Below, in pieces: positions 22,461 through 33,895 of a stretch of DNA of 37,112 nucleotides (position 1 is its first letter; each line of letters starts with the position of its first letter). Source of the stretch: Astrothelium macrocarpum (Eukaryota > Ascomycota > Dothideomycetes > Trypetheliales > Trypetheliaceae); contig JAGEMR010000205.1 of the NCBI GenBank assembly GCA_021030915.1, forward strand, positions 1 through 37,112, read 5' to 3'. The position numbers were made by a program, and so were the translations under genes. The notes beneath the pieces are model-generated. The model did not search any database. It was not told where the DNA came from and worked only from the letters and a program-made list of their open reading frames with translations.

Positions 22461-25400
22461 TCAAAGCTTCCCTCCTATACGAAGTCCGTTAGGCAGAGCC
22501 ACGATCCCGGTGTTTAGGTTGGCGCTGTATCCATTACCCAAGCTCACATTGTTCTGTGATTGAGCTTGTTGCGTAGAATCGCCATCAAAGAAGCTCGCCA
22601 GGTTATCACTCGCAGTCGTGGCTGCATTCAATTGCGTGGTATTCTGCAGCACGAAGAGAACCGCAACCCGCGCAAAGTCCTGCATGATGCTCTGAGTAGG
22701 TGTGCTTGTGTCAGGGGACGAACTGATTGTGGTGCTGGATGTGGCACTATTGGTAGCGCTAAAGGTGGTAGAGGCATCGCTAGAGGTAGCGCTGAAGCTT
22801 GTACTGGTACTGGTAGATGATGACATATCGGGTGGAGGAGCCGGAGCAGTGGAGAGAGTTTTGCGAGTAGATTGGTCAACGGAAACGTCGAGAGTGGAGG
22901 ACGGTGTGCCACCTTCGATTATAAGGCCGTTGGACGTCACAGCCTGGCGAGGGCTGAGGGACGGGTGAGCAATTTGCAAGGAAAGAGTCGGCGTTGTGGT
23001 AAGGAAGAGGTTAGGAGTAGAAGAGAAGCGTTGGAGAAGTTGCGCTTGGTCTTGACCTGCAACAAGCGACCGCTTCTGGGATGTACCATCGAAAGTGACC
23101 AAAGCGTTTTCTTCAGAACAGCTAAAGTTGGCTTCAGTAAAGAGAGGAAGAATTTGTTGAGATTCGAGAGGAATGCTAAAGTTCGTGGCCGAATCCTGTA
23201 TTAGCCTCGGTATTGACGAGCCTATAGTAGCATTCGAAGCTGCGCCAGGAACGTTGCTGCTTGTACAGCCTGGATCCGATGATTGTGTTTGGCAAACGTT
23301 CCCAGTGAAGCCATTGATACAAAGGCATCTGCATGTTCCAGGTGAGATGACATTTGTGCCGCCATTCTGACACTGTAGCTGCTGTTGACATGCCTGAATG
23401 GAACCCGCCTGCGGTTTGCCGTCGTTGTTTTGCCTGGGCAAAACAATGAGCACAACAGGTACAATAATAGCTGCAGCTACCAACAGAACCAATGCAATCA
23501 TGATCAAGATAAAACCCCAAAGTGGCATGCCACAGCATCTTCGTCGTTTTCTTTTTTCTTGTGACGGCGTTTCTTCTGGCTCTTCCGCTATCTGACTGAT
23601 ATTGAGATTCGAAGGAGAACGAAAAGGGTTGTTGGGGCTTCGAGCGCTTCCAGGAGGAGGGGTCGCGAGTCCAGGTGGGGGAAAAGCAGAAAGCATATCT
23701 GTCAAAGAGCTTCCTGACCTTCGGTCTCGTCTAGATGGAGGTGTATTTCGTCCCTTCTCACCGTTTCCAAGTTCCCAAAAATCCAGTCCAAGCCGACTGG
23801 CTGTCTTGCCTCGTTCAAGGTTGGACGCGAGTCTGGTAGCTCTTCGAATCAGTTCTGGCAAACTGGAAAGACTTCCGCGCGATTCTGCCTCTTTTACTGC
23901 ATCAACATTTAACCTTGGCGGTCTCCTGGCACCCACTCGATCTCCCAAGTTCCCTTGCGGTTTGGGCGATGCAAGCCTTTCCCTTGCTCCCGCATCCAAT
24001 GCACCGCCTCTTTCCAGCCCTCCGAGGATCTTTGCAACTCTTGGATCGACTGGCGAAACAGGAGAGATTGGTTCGTCCCCATAATCCACAGATCGTTGAT
24101 CCACTGGCATCTTCTCATCCGCCCAATTCGGCTCTGTGGAAGAGTCTGGTCTGCCTCTGTCTTGGGCGTCAAACCCTCGATCTAATGGATAGCTCCGCTC
24201 CTCGTCAGATGCCGAAGATGAACCCTCTATCAATCCTGTTCCCGTGCTCAAAGGATCACTGGTAGGTGTGACAGTGGCTGTACCAGCTTGGCTTGGCGAA
24301 AGCATTCCTCGAGTTTGTCTTTCACCCGAAGTCGGTGAATTGAGACTACCAGAAACAGCTCCCAGAGTGGCTGCTGTGCTATACTCGGCAGCTCGGGGTT
24401 TTGGGAACTTGGATTCCTTTGGCGTCAAACTTGGCGACCGCTGACTTGGAAGAAGATCTCGGTCACTGCGGAGATTGTCTCCACTCTTGATGGTGGTTAG
24501 GGCTGGCCGACCACGTTTTCCCAAACTCGCTTGTCGGACAAGTCCGGCTTGTGCATCGGAATTCCCGATTTTTATTTGTCTCCGCTCGTCTCCCGTATAT
24601 GGACCATCCACATCTGATTGACTCTCAGATCCTTCATCAATATAAAAGTCTTGTGCAGCGCTACTCGGAATCGCTGTACTCGATGCATATGAACTCCGCG
24701 ACTTCGTGGTCTCTGATTCTTCTACAATTGGAGACACGTATGAATTTTGCGAATAGTATGAAAGCGGCCCTCTTCGAGCGGATGGGGGTGGTCCAAGAGC
24801 TGGGCTACGCCTCGGGGGAGGTTGCATAGTAGGTGATTGCTGAGGAATAATAGGTATTGCAGGAGCTGGAGGAAAGTCGGGTATTGTACCCAATGAAGAC
24901 GTTGTCGATTGAGAGGAAGTCGTGACTGGTCTCGAAGGATTTGGCGACAAATAGGGTGATGCTGAAGTAGGTGAAGAAAAGTCGTCTTCCCAATAGGCGC
25001 GATGAGGGTCTAACGTGGACGCTGTTTGGACGCTTGCGCGCGGTACTTGTTGAGGCGGTCTTCGATTTGATGACGGTGGCTTTTGTCTTGAATAGTCGTC
25101 ATCCTCAGAGTATTCGATGAAATCACGTGGCTTTGTAGGATCAAGTATCGATGGTACATAAGAAGGTCTCGGTGGTCTTTGAGGGGCGGGGGCTTTAGGC
25201 GAACTGTTCACTGGAGCTCCTTCTCGTACATCACTCGTCAATGGCCACTGAGGACTCCTTGGCGGTTGCGTAGCAGAAGCAGATCCTTGAAACTGTCCTC
25301 TTTGGCTAGACATAGGGGGAATTGGCGGAGGTGGACCGGGAATTGGTTCTCTCCTCATGCCTTCCCCTGATTCCATCATCGCCTGTAATCGCTCTCTTGC

Positions 25401-25493
25401 CGCCTTGATTGACCCTTTCCGCGTTTGTCCGCCATCTTGATATCCATCGGCGGGAACGATTGGCGGCGCTCCCGGCCGTCGAGGTTGGTTCAT
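22461..25493 (-). CDS. Single-pass membrane protein with EGF-like domain and long disordered N-terminus
   Basis: One uninterrupted frame of 1010 residues starting MNQPRRPGAPPIVPADGY. Residues 1 to about 640 are disordered, rich in Pro, Ser and Arg, with many SP and PPP stretches, and include a LPELIRRATRLASNLERG helix. A basic KRKRRRCC precedes a strongly hydrophobic segment at about 660-686. An EGF-like module follows (C702 to C734, CQNGGT...CRCLCINGFTGNVC). The remainder is Ser/Thr-rich, mucin-like at about 905-950, with NFS and NTT sequons. The basic side before the membrane segment suggests the N-terminal part is cytoplasmic and the EGF part outside. This layout matches an uncharacterised family widespread in filamentous ascomycetes; a wall-sensing or adhesion role is only a guess. 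Confidence 0.87.
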   Translation of the reverse strand: MNQPRRPGAPPIVPADGYQDGGQTRKGSIKAARERLQAMMESGEGMRREPIPGPPPPIPPMSSQRGQFQGSASATQPPRSPQWPLTSDVREGAPVNSSPKAPAPQRPPRPSYVPSILDPTKPRDFIEYSEDDDYSRQKPPSSNRRPPQQVPRASVQTASTLDPHRAYWEDDFSSPTSASPYLSPNPSRPVTTSSQSTTSSLGTIPDFPPAPAIPIIPQQSPTMQPPPRRSPALGPPPSARRGPLSYYSQNSYVSPIVEESETTKSRSSYASSTAIPSSAAQDFYIDEGSESQSDVDGPYTGDERRQIKIGNSDAQAGLVRQASLGKRGRPALTTIKSGDNLRSDRDLLPSQRSPSLTPKESKFPKPRAAEYSTAATLGAVSGSLNSPTSGERQTRGMLSPSQAGTATVTPTSDPLSTGTGLIEGSSSASDEERSYPLDRGFDAQDRGRPDSSTEPNWADEKMPVDQRSVDYGDEPISPVSPVDPRVAKILGGLERGGALDAGARERLASPKPQGNLGDRVGARRPPRLNVDAVKEAESRGSLSSLPELIRRATRLASNLERGKTASRLGLDFWELGNGEKGRNTPPSRRDRRSGSSLTDMLSAFPPPGLATPPPGSARSPNNPFRSPSNLNISQIAEEPEETPSQEKRKRRRCCGMPLWGFILIMIALVLLVAAAIIVPVVLIVLPRQNNDGKPQAGSIQACQQQLQCQNGGTNVISPGTCRCLCINGFTGNVCQTQSSDPGCTSSNVPGAASNATIGSSIPRLIQDSATNFSIPLESQQILPLFTEANFSCSEENALVTFDGTSQKRSLVAGQDQAQLLQRFSSTPNLFLTTTPTLSLQIAHPSLSPRQAVTSNGLIIEGGTPSSTLDVSVDQSTRKTLSTAPAPPPDMSSSTSTSTSFSATSSDASTTFSATNSATSSTTISSSPDTSTPTQSIMQDFARVAVLFVLQNTTQLNAATTASDNLASFFDGDSTQQAQSQNNVSLGNGYSANLNTGIVALPNGLRIGGKL

Positions 25494-28367
25494 TTACGTT
25501 CTGCAACGCTAGAATACGATGTGGAGAATGACAAATTTTGGTCCACTCAATGGAAAAGTTCGCTACTCGTGATGGGTGTGACAGGAAGCAGGTACCCGGG
25601 TACCGCTGAAGAAAGGTAGACCCAACGATGCTCGTACCGTTTCGTGGTGATGCGGCCAGCCGTTGCTTTGGGTTGTTTACTTCCGAGCGCAAACCGGTTT
25701 TGATAGGGCCCGTATTGATAAGGCCTCGCTTCAATACTCGAAGCAAGGATGCGCAAGATAGGATATTAATCAAAAAGGAAAATAAAGTGGAGGCAAGCCT
25801 CACAAGCCAAAAAGGAAATGGGCGTGGGTGGTCAGCGGTAAAGATGGTGCAGGCCAACTCTCAATGGCAACAGCTGTGCTGTAGCAGGTCACGAACAGGT
25901 GGGCATGCCAGAACCGGAACCGTGGATGGAGTAATGGTGGATTGGAATCGTGCACGTTGGTTTCAGAGCTTTGATGAAGGTGTGAAAGGAACTCGCATAG
26001 TCTAATTGGTGAAACAAAGATACTGTGTAAAGCAGCATAATTAGCAAAGACAGATGCAAATGGCAAACGACAGTCATGACAAAGAGACAGAGAGAAGGTG
26101 GTGCGCATGAGACATGATTAGTGAATGGATATTGGCCAGAGTGTTGCAGATGGTAGTGGAGAGAGTGGACATTTGAGTTTCCGTAGACTAGCAGATTGCG
26201 ACGGAGCTTGTTGCAGGGAACGTTTTCTCGGAGGTTGTCTGAAAGAGCAGCAAACAGTAATCTTGGCACATACTGAGTCTGTGATGGTTGGACTCTAGGT
26301 TTCCCGTTCGTGAAGGTCTCAGAACCTTTGAACCCGTGACGCTGAAACGGCAGCGGTGTCAACGCGAATCGTGACACGCTCGCCTGAGCAAAGAAAATCA
26401 AGCGAAAAGGGTGAAGTGAATCGAAGAAGGCAAGATAGAAGCAAAAAGGAAACCCAAGTCCAGCAATTGGTGGCCTACAACGACACTCGGCCTCAATGGG
26501 GTGAGGTGAGGAGGCCGAGTAAGAATCCCACACGAACCAAAGGTTGGGTAGGCCGAACCGCGGTCAAATGCTGGCCAGAGGACCAACAGAGCAAGGTCAG
26601 CTCTGCGGAAATCAAAATTGGGCCAGGGTACCAGCAGATGGAGCATCCCGCCCAACGTCCGCCAAGACGGCATTATCAGCGAAGCGGAGGCTCAGGCACC
26701 TCACGGCACCCTCACGTAATGGCAAACACTGCTCTTGGTCATTGGCCTAGCGACAACACGAAGCGACCGACAAGCGCGACAACGGGTAAAAATGGTGCGA
26801 CACGGCTGCACGGCTTGCAGGGGCTGGAGCCTTATTGGCTCTGGTCGGACAGGCGGCAGCAAGTCTGTCCCCCGCCCGCCAATGTTCTGGCCCCCAATGG
26901 CGAGGAAATGCGTCTAGAAGATCGAGGGAGTGCATCTCTGCGCAGCGTGCAGCGGCCGGAGAAAAGCCACCACATGCAGGGCCGAAGAGGGCGATCATGG
27001 CTGCACGGAGGCACGGGAAGGAAGGTGGAAGGTTGATGAACACGGAGCGGACCATGAACAAGCAAAGAAATCCCCAGTGTTTGACATTGATCTCCGCCTG
27101 AGATGACGCGATCCCTCCACACCTTCAAGTGCTTCCCTAAGGATGCGATTTGGTTCCACTTACATTGACATGTCGACCGCACAGCATGAATGCCACTGCA
27201 GACGGCGACATATGCTGTGCTATGTTCGACTCGGCAATTTGGGTGGCTGATGAGATGCAGCGACCTCGATGAGTACGAGGCTGGGATTGCTAGCCATGGG
27301 GGCTTCCAGGGGCCTGTCGATCAAATCAAATGCCCCTGCGCCCTGACGCCAGCCGAATGAGCCGGTCGCGACTTTCATTCATACGAGGCCTTTTGCCACG
27401 TTCAGCTAATTAGGAGCAAGCTAAATTACCCCATATAGTGCCTGTAAATTGAAGGGTGATCGGATTGTATATGTCTGGGACTGCCGTCTCCTGGCGTGCA
27501 TTCTTGCTTGGATGCCTTATTCAACCCGCTCTGTTCTGACCAAGCAGCATCGATACTATATGGTGGATGAGCTACTGGGACATTGGCTTGTTCTCCAAAT
27601 TTCCATCCGTCACTCAAGAGCGGGTAGGATGGCTCATCCAGTGGTGTCGCGGCAAAAGAAGTTGATTCATGACATATGGCATTCAACCGTGGCCCCGAGA
27701 CACGTCTCCAGACTCAGAAAGAGCAAGACACCACGTGAAATGGTCCAAGCGGGTTCCAAAGGCATCTTGCATCGAATCATTGCCATTGCTATTGCCATTC
27801 GCATCATTGAAGAAATCGACGATCCCCGCAGGAAGGCTCTAAGAAGCAATTCCTGGACACCTCTACCCAATCAGAAAGACTACAGACAAATATTAGGGTT
27901 TGTGCTGTACATATCTTCCTTTGCAACAATGATTATGAGTCTAAGGTCCTTCCAAAGTCTTGACAGTAAAACTAAGCAAGTGGTCACGAATTGACCTTAG
28001 GAAATCACTGTAGTAATGTGAGATATCTCTGCTCGAGAAGTGCTTGCATTCACAGAGTCAGTGAACAGGTACAGGTAGTAGCTTCATTTCTCTCTAATGA
28101 ATGTTCTTTCTTCTTTGGATACTTTCGATTGCAGAAAGAACTTTAGCATTCAGCTTTGGGCGAAGAAAGCCAGGTTGTTGGCTGTTCATCTTGACTCTTC
28201 TCATCCATGTCTTGATCGTCACGAAATCAGTTCACTTGCCCGTTGGAATGTCTTTCCGGTCTAAGGAGTCCTAGGTTGTCGCAATCCGCAGTTTAGCAAT
28301 TGATTGTCTACTTTTGCATTCCCCAGTCGTTGTTTGTGAAGTTTACGAACTGCGAGCCATTAGGTCC
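25494..28367. other. Long divergent intergenic region, about 2.9 kb
   Basis: Separates two divergently transcribed genes. Pyrimidine-rich tracts on the minus strand around 26390-26450 suggest the EGF-like gene has a promoter here and a long 5' leader. Several frames of 180-226 codons occur on both strands, but they overlap one another, several begin without ATG, and none shows a domain. The frame with an ATG at 27512 (161 codons to 27994) is the only one that might be a small orphan gene; I do not support it. Confidence 0.5.
25591..25604. promoter_or_regulatory. Perfect 14-bp palindrome upstream of the EGF-like gene
   Basis: GGTACCCGGGTACC is a perfect inverted repeat about 100 bp upstream of the start codon at 25493. 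It contains a central CCCGGG, compatible with a dimeric Zn2Cys6 regulator site, or a hairpin in the 5' leader. Function inferred only. Confidence 0.3.
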
Positions 28368-29915
28368 ATGTCACAGCTCCAAGAAGTGGGATTATCGAAT
28401 TCGCAAGTACCGATGTTCACTGATAGACGTTACCAGAAGCAAAGCCGATTCCACACACCCAAATGCGGTCGGCAGTTTAAGGATATCGAAGACTCTGCGA
28501 CCTTTCCAAATTCTTATCATCTAGGTTCAAGTGAGAAGAATAAAGGAACTGGTTTTAGTCATTACCGCTCAATCCCATCTGTTACAAATCAGGAAGCTCG
28601 AGAGTCACCAGATCCATCATTTCTAGCGGGCACTTTAAAAGTGTTGACACCGTCAGCAATTGGGAAACGGCCTAACCATGCTGCGTCACTTATTTCATGT
28701 CCGCCCCGTGCTGGCCACTCTGTTAAGATTTCCAAAATCTTTCAAGACGCTCAATCAAATCTGATAAGTACCTCCCGAAAGTCGTTTGGTTTGCAAAATT
28801 CTCCAACTCCCAAGCTGTCAACTTCTAAGCACCGTCGAACTTTCGGAAGTCAGCATCCATCTCCAACATTCTGCAGTGACACCACTGTGCGCGAAGCATC
28901 TCAATCCTGGAAGTTAGCAAATGTAGAGCGACTCCAGTCTCCGACAGTCCCACAGCCCTCCTTCGAATGTGACTATACTCAAGCTGACACAGCAAGACCA
29001 CAACCTGTGATCGGGCATTCAAATCCACGCCAAGAGACGACCTCGAAGGTTGCGATGAATGGAACCGTCGTTGCCCAAGAGCCTGGTGTACCGGCCTACG
29101 ATACAGTTGTCAAGTATGAGGCCGAAGATGGCAGTCCACAGTTGCCCCCTTTCGAACCTCTCGGCGATCTCTTCAAAGATGTGCCTGGTTTGATGGGTCC
29201 ACCTAATCCAGTAACTCCTCCCTTCGAAAGATCAACGGAACATCCATTATCGTCCGCCGCTCCCGTAGCACCCTCTCCTCGTGATGAGGCAGTCCATTCC
29301 CCGACGGGAACTTGGTCTGATGATCATATCTTCTTCCCTGGGCTATCCTCCAAAGCTCCCAACGCTCCACAATCCCCATTGTCACAGTCCTGGACCGACG
29401 ACTCCAAATTTTATCATGGACCTTCTCCTCCTATTGACCCACAGCCCAAATCCACCAGTAAACAACTCAATGAGGACACTGTCTTAACTTGGCTGAACAG
29501 AGTGAACTCAACTGCAGTGGAAGAGCCATTCTCTCCTCCGCTCACGGAACGACGTGACAGCAATAAGACTGTTGCAGACGAGATCAATTCCAGCCACGAA
29601 CATGCCGATACGGCTAGCGGAGCTATCGCGTGTACGAAGAATGTCTCTACTGAGTCGCCCCCCCTGTACACTACGCCATCTCCTAGACTCTGTCGCAGTG
29701 ACTCAACGTGCTCCTCACCCCCTCGTGTAACATCGGATTCACAGTCACCACCGCTATCTCCACTGTCACCGAACGTTGAGATCGAACGCGGGAAGCACAG
29801 AAGGCCAAGGTCTCGCACAGCAAGCTATTATGACGCGGATATTTTGAGGGCACAGGATGAGCTAAAGAAAAAGGAAGAGAGGCGCAAGGCAAGGTTGCGC
29901 AAGTATGGCTGTTGA
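28368..29915 (+). CDS. Disordered Ser/Pro-rich protein of unknown function
   Basis: From the first in-frame ATG (28368) this encodes 515 residues, starting MSQLQEVGLSNSQVPMF. The frame is open further upstream to 28314 but without an ATG, so a 5' exon is possible. The body is low complexity with many SP and TP dipeptides (SPPLSPLSPN, PPFEPLGDLF) and WSDDHIFFPG / WTDDSKFYHG as a two-copy internal motif near residues 315-350. The last 40 residues are basic and helical, RGKHRRPRSRTASYYDADIL then ELKKKEERRKARLRKYGC, and may be a nuclear or nucleic-acid-binding tail. I recognise no family. Codon use and the clean 1.5-kb frame support a real gene. Confidence 0.7.
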   Translation: MSQLQEVGLSNSQVPMFTDRRYQKQSRFHTPKCGRQFKDIEDSATFPNSYHLGSSEKNKGTGFSHYRSIPSVTNQEARESPDPSFLAGTLKVLTPSAIGKRPNHAASLISCPPRAGHSVKISKIFQDAQSNLISTSRKSFGLQNSPTPKLSTSKHRRTFGSQHPSPTFCSDTTVREASQSWKLANVERLQSPTVPQPSFECDYTQADTARPQPVIGHSNPRQETTSKVAMNGTVVAQEPGVPAYDTVVKYEAEDGSPQLPPFEPLGDLFKDVPGLMGPPNPVTPPFERSTEHPLSSAAPVAPSPRDEAVHSPTGTWSDDHIFFPGLSSKAPNAPQSPLSQSWTDDSKFYHGPSPPIDPQPKSTSKQLNEDTVLTWLNRVNSTAVEEPFSPPLTERRDSNKTVADEINSSHEHADTASGAIACTKNVSTESPPLYTTPSPRLCRSDSTCSSPPRVTSDSQSPPLSPLSPNVEIERGKHRRPRSRTASYYDADILRAQDELKKKEERRKARLRKYGC

Positions 29916-31072
29916 TTGGTGGATGGATTGCTTGAGGTGTGATACCATTATTTTTTATCGATAAATTTATAGAATCAGCAATCAGTTCTTTGCGGCGTCA
30001 GGAAGACCTTCGTGGATTGGTCAAGACGGCATGGTTATTCTGTTGGACTATACGGATGGGCGTGCAGGGATTTAGGTCTCGGTTTCAATAACAACATTAT
30101 GAATATATGTGGGGCTCCCCAACTACTTGAGTAACTTTGATCGTGCATATGATTACGTTGCAAAAGCTCATTCGCAAAACAGCTCGTTTTGTATTTGAGG
30201 GCCCCTTCGTGTGGCTATTGGGCGAACTGGAGTATGGAGCATTCAAACATAGTAGACAGCTCATGCAATAGCGCAATCATACCAACATTTGTTGAAGTGT
30301 TGATCTGGCAAGTATTCATTTATGCGCCCATGATTTTTGTAACAACACGGCGGCATTCCCTATTGGCGAAGGCATAAATTGTCTTTTGTTTTTAAGATTC
30401 ATGGCAAGCGTTCTCTGAAACTTGGTAAAAAGGATAAGGTTTAAGATGCTTTCGCATTGTATCGACATCTGCCAGGTTATTCGCTTAGGCTGCGCTACGC
30501 TCGGCCGAAAAAGACATGGTCATGACCGCTTCCCGGCCCGGTCCGAATAGGGGGTTTCCCGACTTAATTATTCCATCAATCCCCCCTCCTCTTTCTTTCC
30601 CAAGACCTGGACCTTTCACGACAAGACACTATTGGCCGTCAGAGCGACGCCGTGCTACAACAGTCCGCTCGCTTAGGGGACAAGCCACTCAATACGTCGG
30701 CTTTATAGCCTGAATGATCCCCTATCAAACCTGACGCGTGTATGGATGCTAGGCTCCTTTCGGAAAGTCGGCACATGGCGAAGAGGTGGGCGCACATGCC
30801 AGCAATCGTCCCCGTGTGGTCTGGTAGGCCTAAAGGGGCCTAATACGTTTCTCAAGAAGAATCTTTGTTAGATAGGATATCCTTTTTGGGACCTGTCAGC
30901 TGGATTTTGGTGGACTATCTTCGATGCTAAAAACGTGCGTCATGGCCTGCCAAATGCTTATGCCTTCCTTTCGTCGCGTCTCCCTGCCTGTAGCGCACCT
31001 GGCGAATTTTCATGGACTGTTATAGATGAGGCTGGCGGCTGCTGTGACCTTGCCATCAAAAATTCCTTCGTA
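29916..31072. other. Intergenic, about 1.16 kb
   Basis: Contains the 3' UTR of the disordered-protein gene and the promoter of the GH3 gene. A GTGGGG near 30107 and CTGGAG near 30229 fit the loose CreA consensus, but such short matches are expected by chance. No gene is supported. Confidence 0.45.
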
Positions 31073-33895
31073 ATGTCGCTCTTGCTCAGCAGAATTTTGA
31101 TCTTCGTTCTTTGTTGTCTATGCATTTATGCTGGCCCGAGTAACGGAAATGGGGCCCCCACCGAAAACCGAGTAAAAGTGTTCGTTCGAGACGCAGTTCC
31201 AGCAGGATATGTCGCCAAACCGTACTACCCTACACCGAGTGGAGGATGGATACCGGACTGGAAGGCCAGCTATGCAAAAGCGAGCGCTATCGTGGGTAAT
31301 ATGACCTTGGCAGAAAAGGTGAATTTGACAAGTGGCACTGGATATTTCATGGTATGACTCGAAAGCGCATGTACATTCGACAAACGCATCAAGGTCTCTA
31401 ACAGGACTTAGGGACCCTGTGTGGGTAACACTGGCAGCGCTCTCCGATTTGGTATACCGAATCTATGTCTCCAAGACTCTGCTCTGGGTGTTGATGATAC
31501 CGATGGCAATACGGCCTTTCCAGCAGGGATCACCACAGGTGCGACCTGGGACAAAGATCTCATGTATCAAAGAGGAGCTGCTATTGGAGCAGAAGACAGA
31601 GGCAAAGGGGCCAACATCAATCTTGGACCAACCATCATACCATTAGGAAGGAAACCAAGAGGAGGTCGAAATTGGGAATCTTTTGGAGCAGATCCAGTCT
31701 TGCAAGCTTTGGCGGCTTCTCAACACATTCAGGGCCTGCAAGCTCAGGGTGTTGTTGCTACAGCTAAGCACGCTATAGCATACGAGCAAGAGCAAGATAG
31801 AGGTGGTCCTTTCGAAACTCCACTTTCAGCTAATGTTGACGATCGAACACTCCACGAGCTCTATCTTTGGCCATTTGCAGAAGCTGTCCGGGCTGGCGTT
31901 GGGGCGATAATGACATCCTACAATATGGTACCTATAAACATTGTTAGTGCAATATATAACGGAACTAACATATCCAATCTAGGTTAATGGCTCTGCTGCT
32001 CATGCAAATAGTTACCTTATCAATGGTCTCCTGAAAGACGAGCTTGGTTTCCAGGGACTCGTCATGTGCGACTGGCTTTCTCAGGACAGCGGCGTTGCCA
32101 CAGCACTCGCAGGTCTTGACATGGCTATGCCAGGAGACACTGAACCAATCCCGCTTCTGGGACTTAGTTACTGGGCGTACGAGCTGTCAACTTCAGTACT
32201 GAATGGAAGTGTTCCTCTAACCCGTCTGAACGACATGGTTACACGCATTGTCGCAGTGTGGTACCAATTTGGTCAAAATTCAGGATTCCCTGAACCAAAC
32301 TTCTCGTCGTGGACAAATGATACTACCGGAGAAATTTATCCTGGAGCTGTAATCTCTCCTATCGGTGTTGTCAATCAGCATGTGAATGTCCAAGGAGATC
32401 ATGCGAATATTTCTAGGCAAGTTGCAAGAGACAGCATCACTATGCTCAAGAATGACGATGGCGCATTGCCACTCGCTAAGAATGCCACTCTCAAAGTATT
32501 TGGTACAGACCAAGCCAAGAATCCGAATGGCATCAACTCGTGCTCGAGCAAGGCCTGTGACGAAGGCACGCTTGGAATGGGCTGGGGTTCCGGTACTGCC
32601 AATTTCCCGTAGGTTTTTCCATTCTTTCACCTCTGTTAAATCGGAGCTAACATCCCGATAGATACATGGATGATCCTATTACAGCAATTCAGTCGGTGAA
32701 CAGCGGCGCAGTATCCTATAATTCTGATACCTTCCCAAGCGGCGTTACAGGCGGCGACGGAGAAGTAGCAATCGTCTTCATTAATGCGGACTCTGGAGAG
32801 GGCTCAGAAACAGTGGAGGGCAACCCTGGTGACCGGACAGAATCAAATCTGTATGCATGGCACAACGGTGACCAGCTTGTTCAGGATGCTGCGGCAGCTT
32901 TCTCAACTGTCATCGTGGTCGTACATACAGTGGGTCCTATTCTGCTCGAGAACTGGATAGATCTGCCTTCCGTCAAGGGCGCACTTTTTGCTCATCTGCC
33001 TGGCCAAGAGGCTGGTGCTTCCCTGACAGATATCCTATTCGGCGATTACTCGCCAAGCGGACATTTACCCTATAGCATTCCAAAGGCCGAGTCCGATTAT
33101 CCAGCCAGTGTCGGCCTCCAGACTGAAATCCTCGATCAGACTCAGGATACATTTAGCGAGGGACTCTACACCGACTATCGCTTCCTCAATAAGAATGGCA
33201 CAGCCCCTCGCTATCCATTCGGATTTGGGTTGAGCTATACAAATTTTACTTTTTCGAATGCTTCCATTACTGCTGTTAATCCTTTAACAGCCACGCCTCC
33301 TCCGCGCGCTCCCAAAGGCTCAACACCAGTGTACTCAACTGCAATCCCTCCTACGAGCGAAGTTGCTTATCCTGCCAATCTCACCCGTATCTCACGCTAT
33401 CTATACCCCTATCTAGACGATCCTTACTCAATCAAACCCAATGCCTCAGGACCATACCCATATCCCGAAGGCTACAGCACCACTCCACAGCCTGATCCTC
33501 CTGCTGGTGGCGGCCTGGGTGGCAATGATGCCCTGTGGGATGTCATGTTCAACGTCTCTGTCGCCGTCACGAATACAGGAAGCACGGCAGGAAAAGCGGT
33601 TGCACAACTGTATCTCCAATACCCTAATTCATCTACATATGACATGCCGATTATCCAGCTTCGGGACTTCGCCAAGACGGACACGCTGGAGGCCGGGGAA
33701 AGCCAGACGTTGCAGATGAGCTTAACGAGAAAAGACGTCAGCGTGTGGGATGTTGTAAGCCAGAACTGGATCGTCCCAGAGGTCGGTGGTGCATATGCGG
33801 CGTGGATCGGCGAGAGTTCGGGCAGTCTGAGCTTGGTGTGTTGGACGGATGGAAGAGGATGTCTGCAGAACCAGACGAGTCCGGTCGTGAATTGA
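31073..33895 (+). CDS. Secreted glycoside hydrolase family 3 beta-glucosidase
   Basis: Four exons, 31073-31351, 31412-31927, 31983-32608 and 32662-33895, give 884 residues, close to the 860 or so usual for secreted fungal GH3 enzymes. The introns (60, 55 and 53 nt) have GTATGA, GTACCT and GTAGGT donors and CTAAC branches. The protein should release glucose from the non-reducing end of cellobiose and other beta-glucosides outside the cell. It starts with a signal peptide (MSLLLSRILIFVLCCLCIYA). The catalytic barrel includes LGRKPRGGRNWESFG and AKHAIAYEQEQ (K212-H213), with the nucleophile D295 in GLVMCDW. The second domain has ADSGEG, whose E520 aligns with the known acid/base. A C-terminal fibronectin-III-like domain follows (FGFGLSYTNF to the end). 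A Pro/Tyr-rich insert lies between. The family MSDW is MCDW here. Confidence 0.93.

Noticed and set aside
26356..27036. 226-codon plus-strand frame, with overlapping minus frames at 25889-26533 and 26747-27182
   Set aside because: No ATG at the frame start, low-complexity composition, no domains, and mutually overlapping. Probably the long promoter/leader of the EGF-like gene.
27512..27994. Possible 161-codon orphan gene
   Set aside because: No recognisable features; includes an ATTGCC-type simple repeat coding IAIAIAI. Could be real, but only transcripts would decide.
31073..33895. GH3 gene appearing broken into four frames
   Set aside because: Three introns with good donors, CTAAC branches and acceptors explain every break; the catalytic residues are present.
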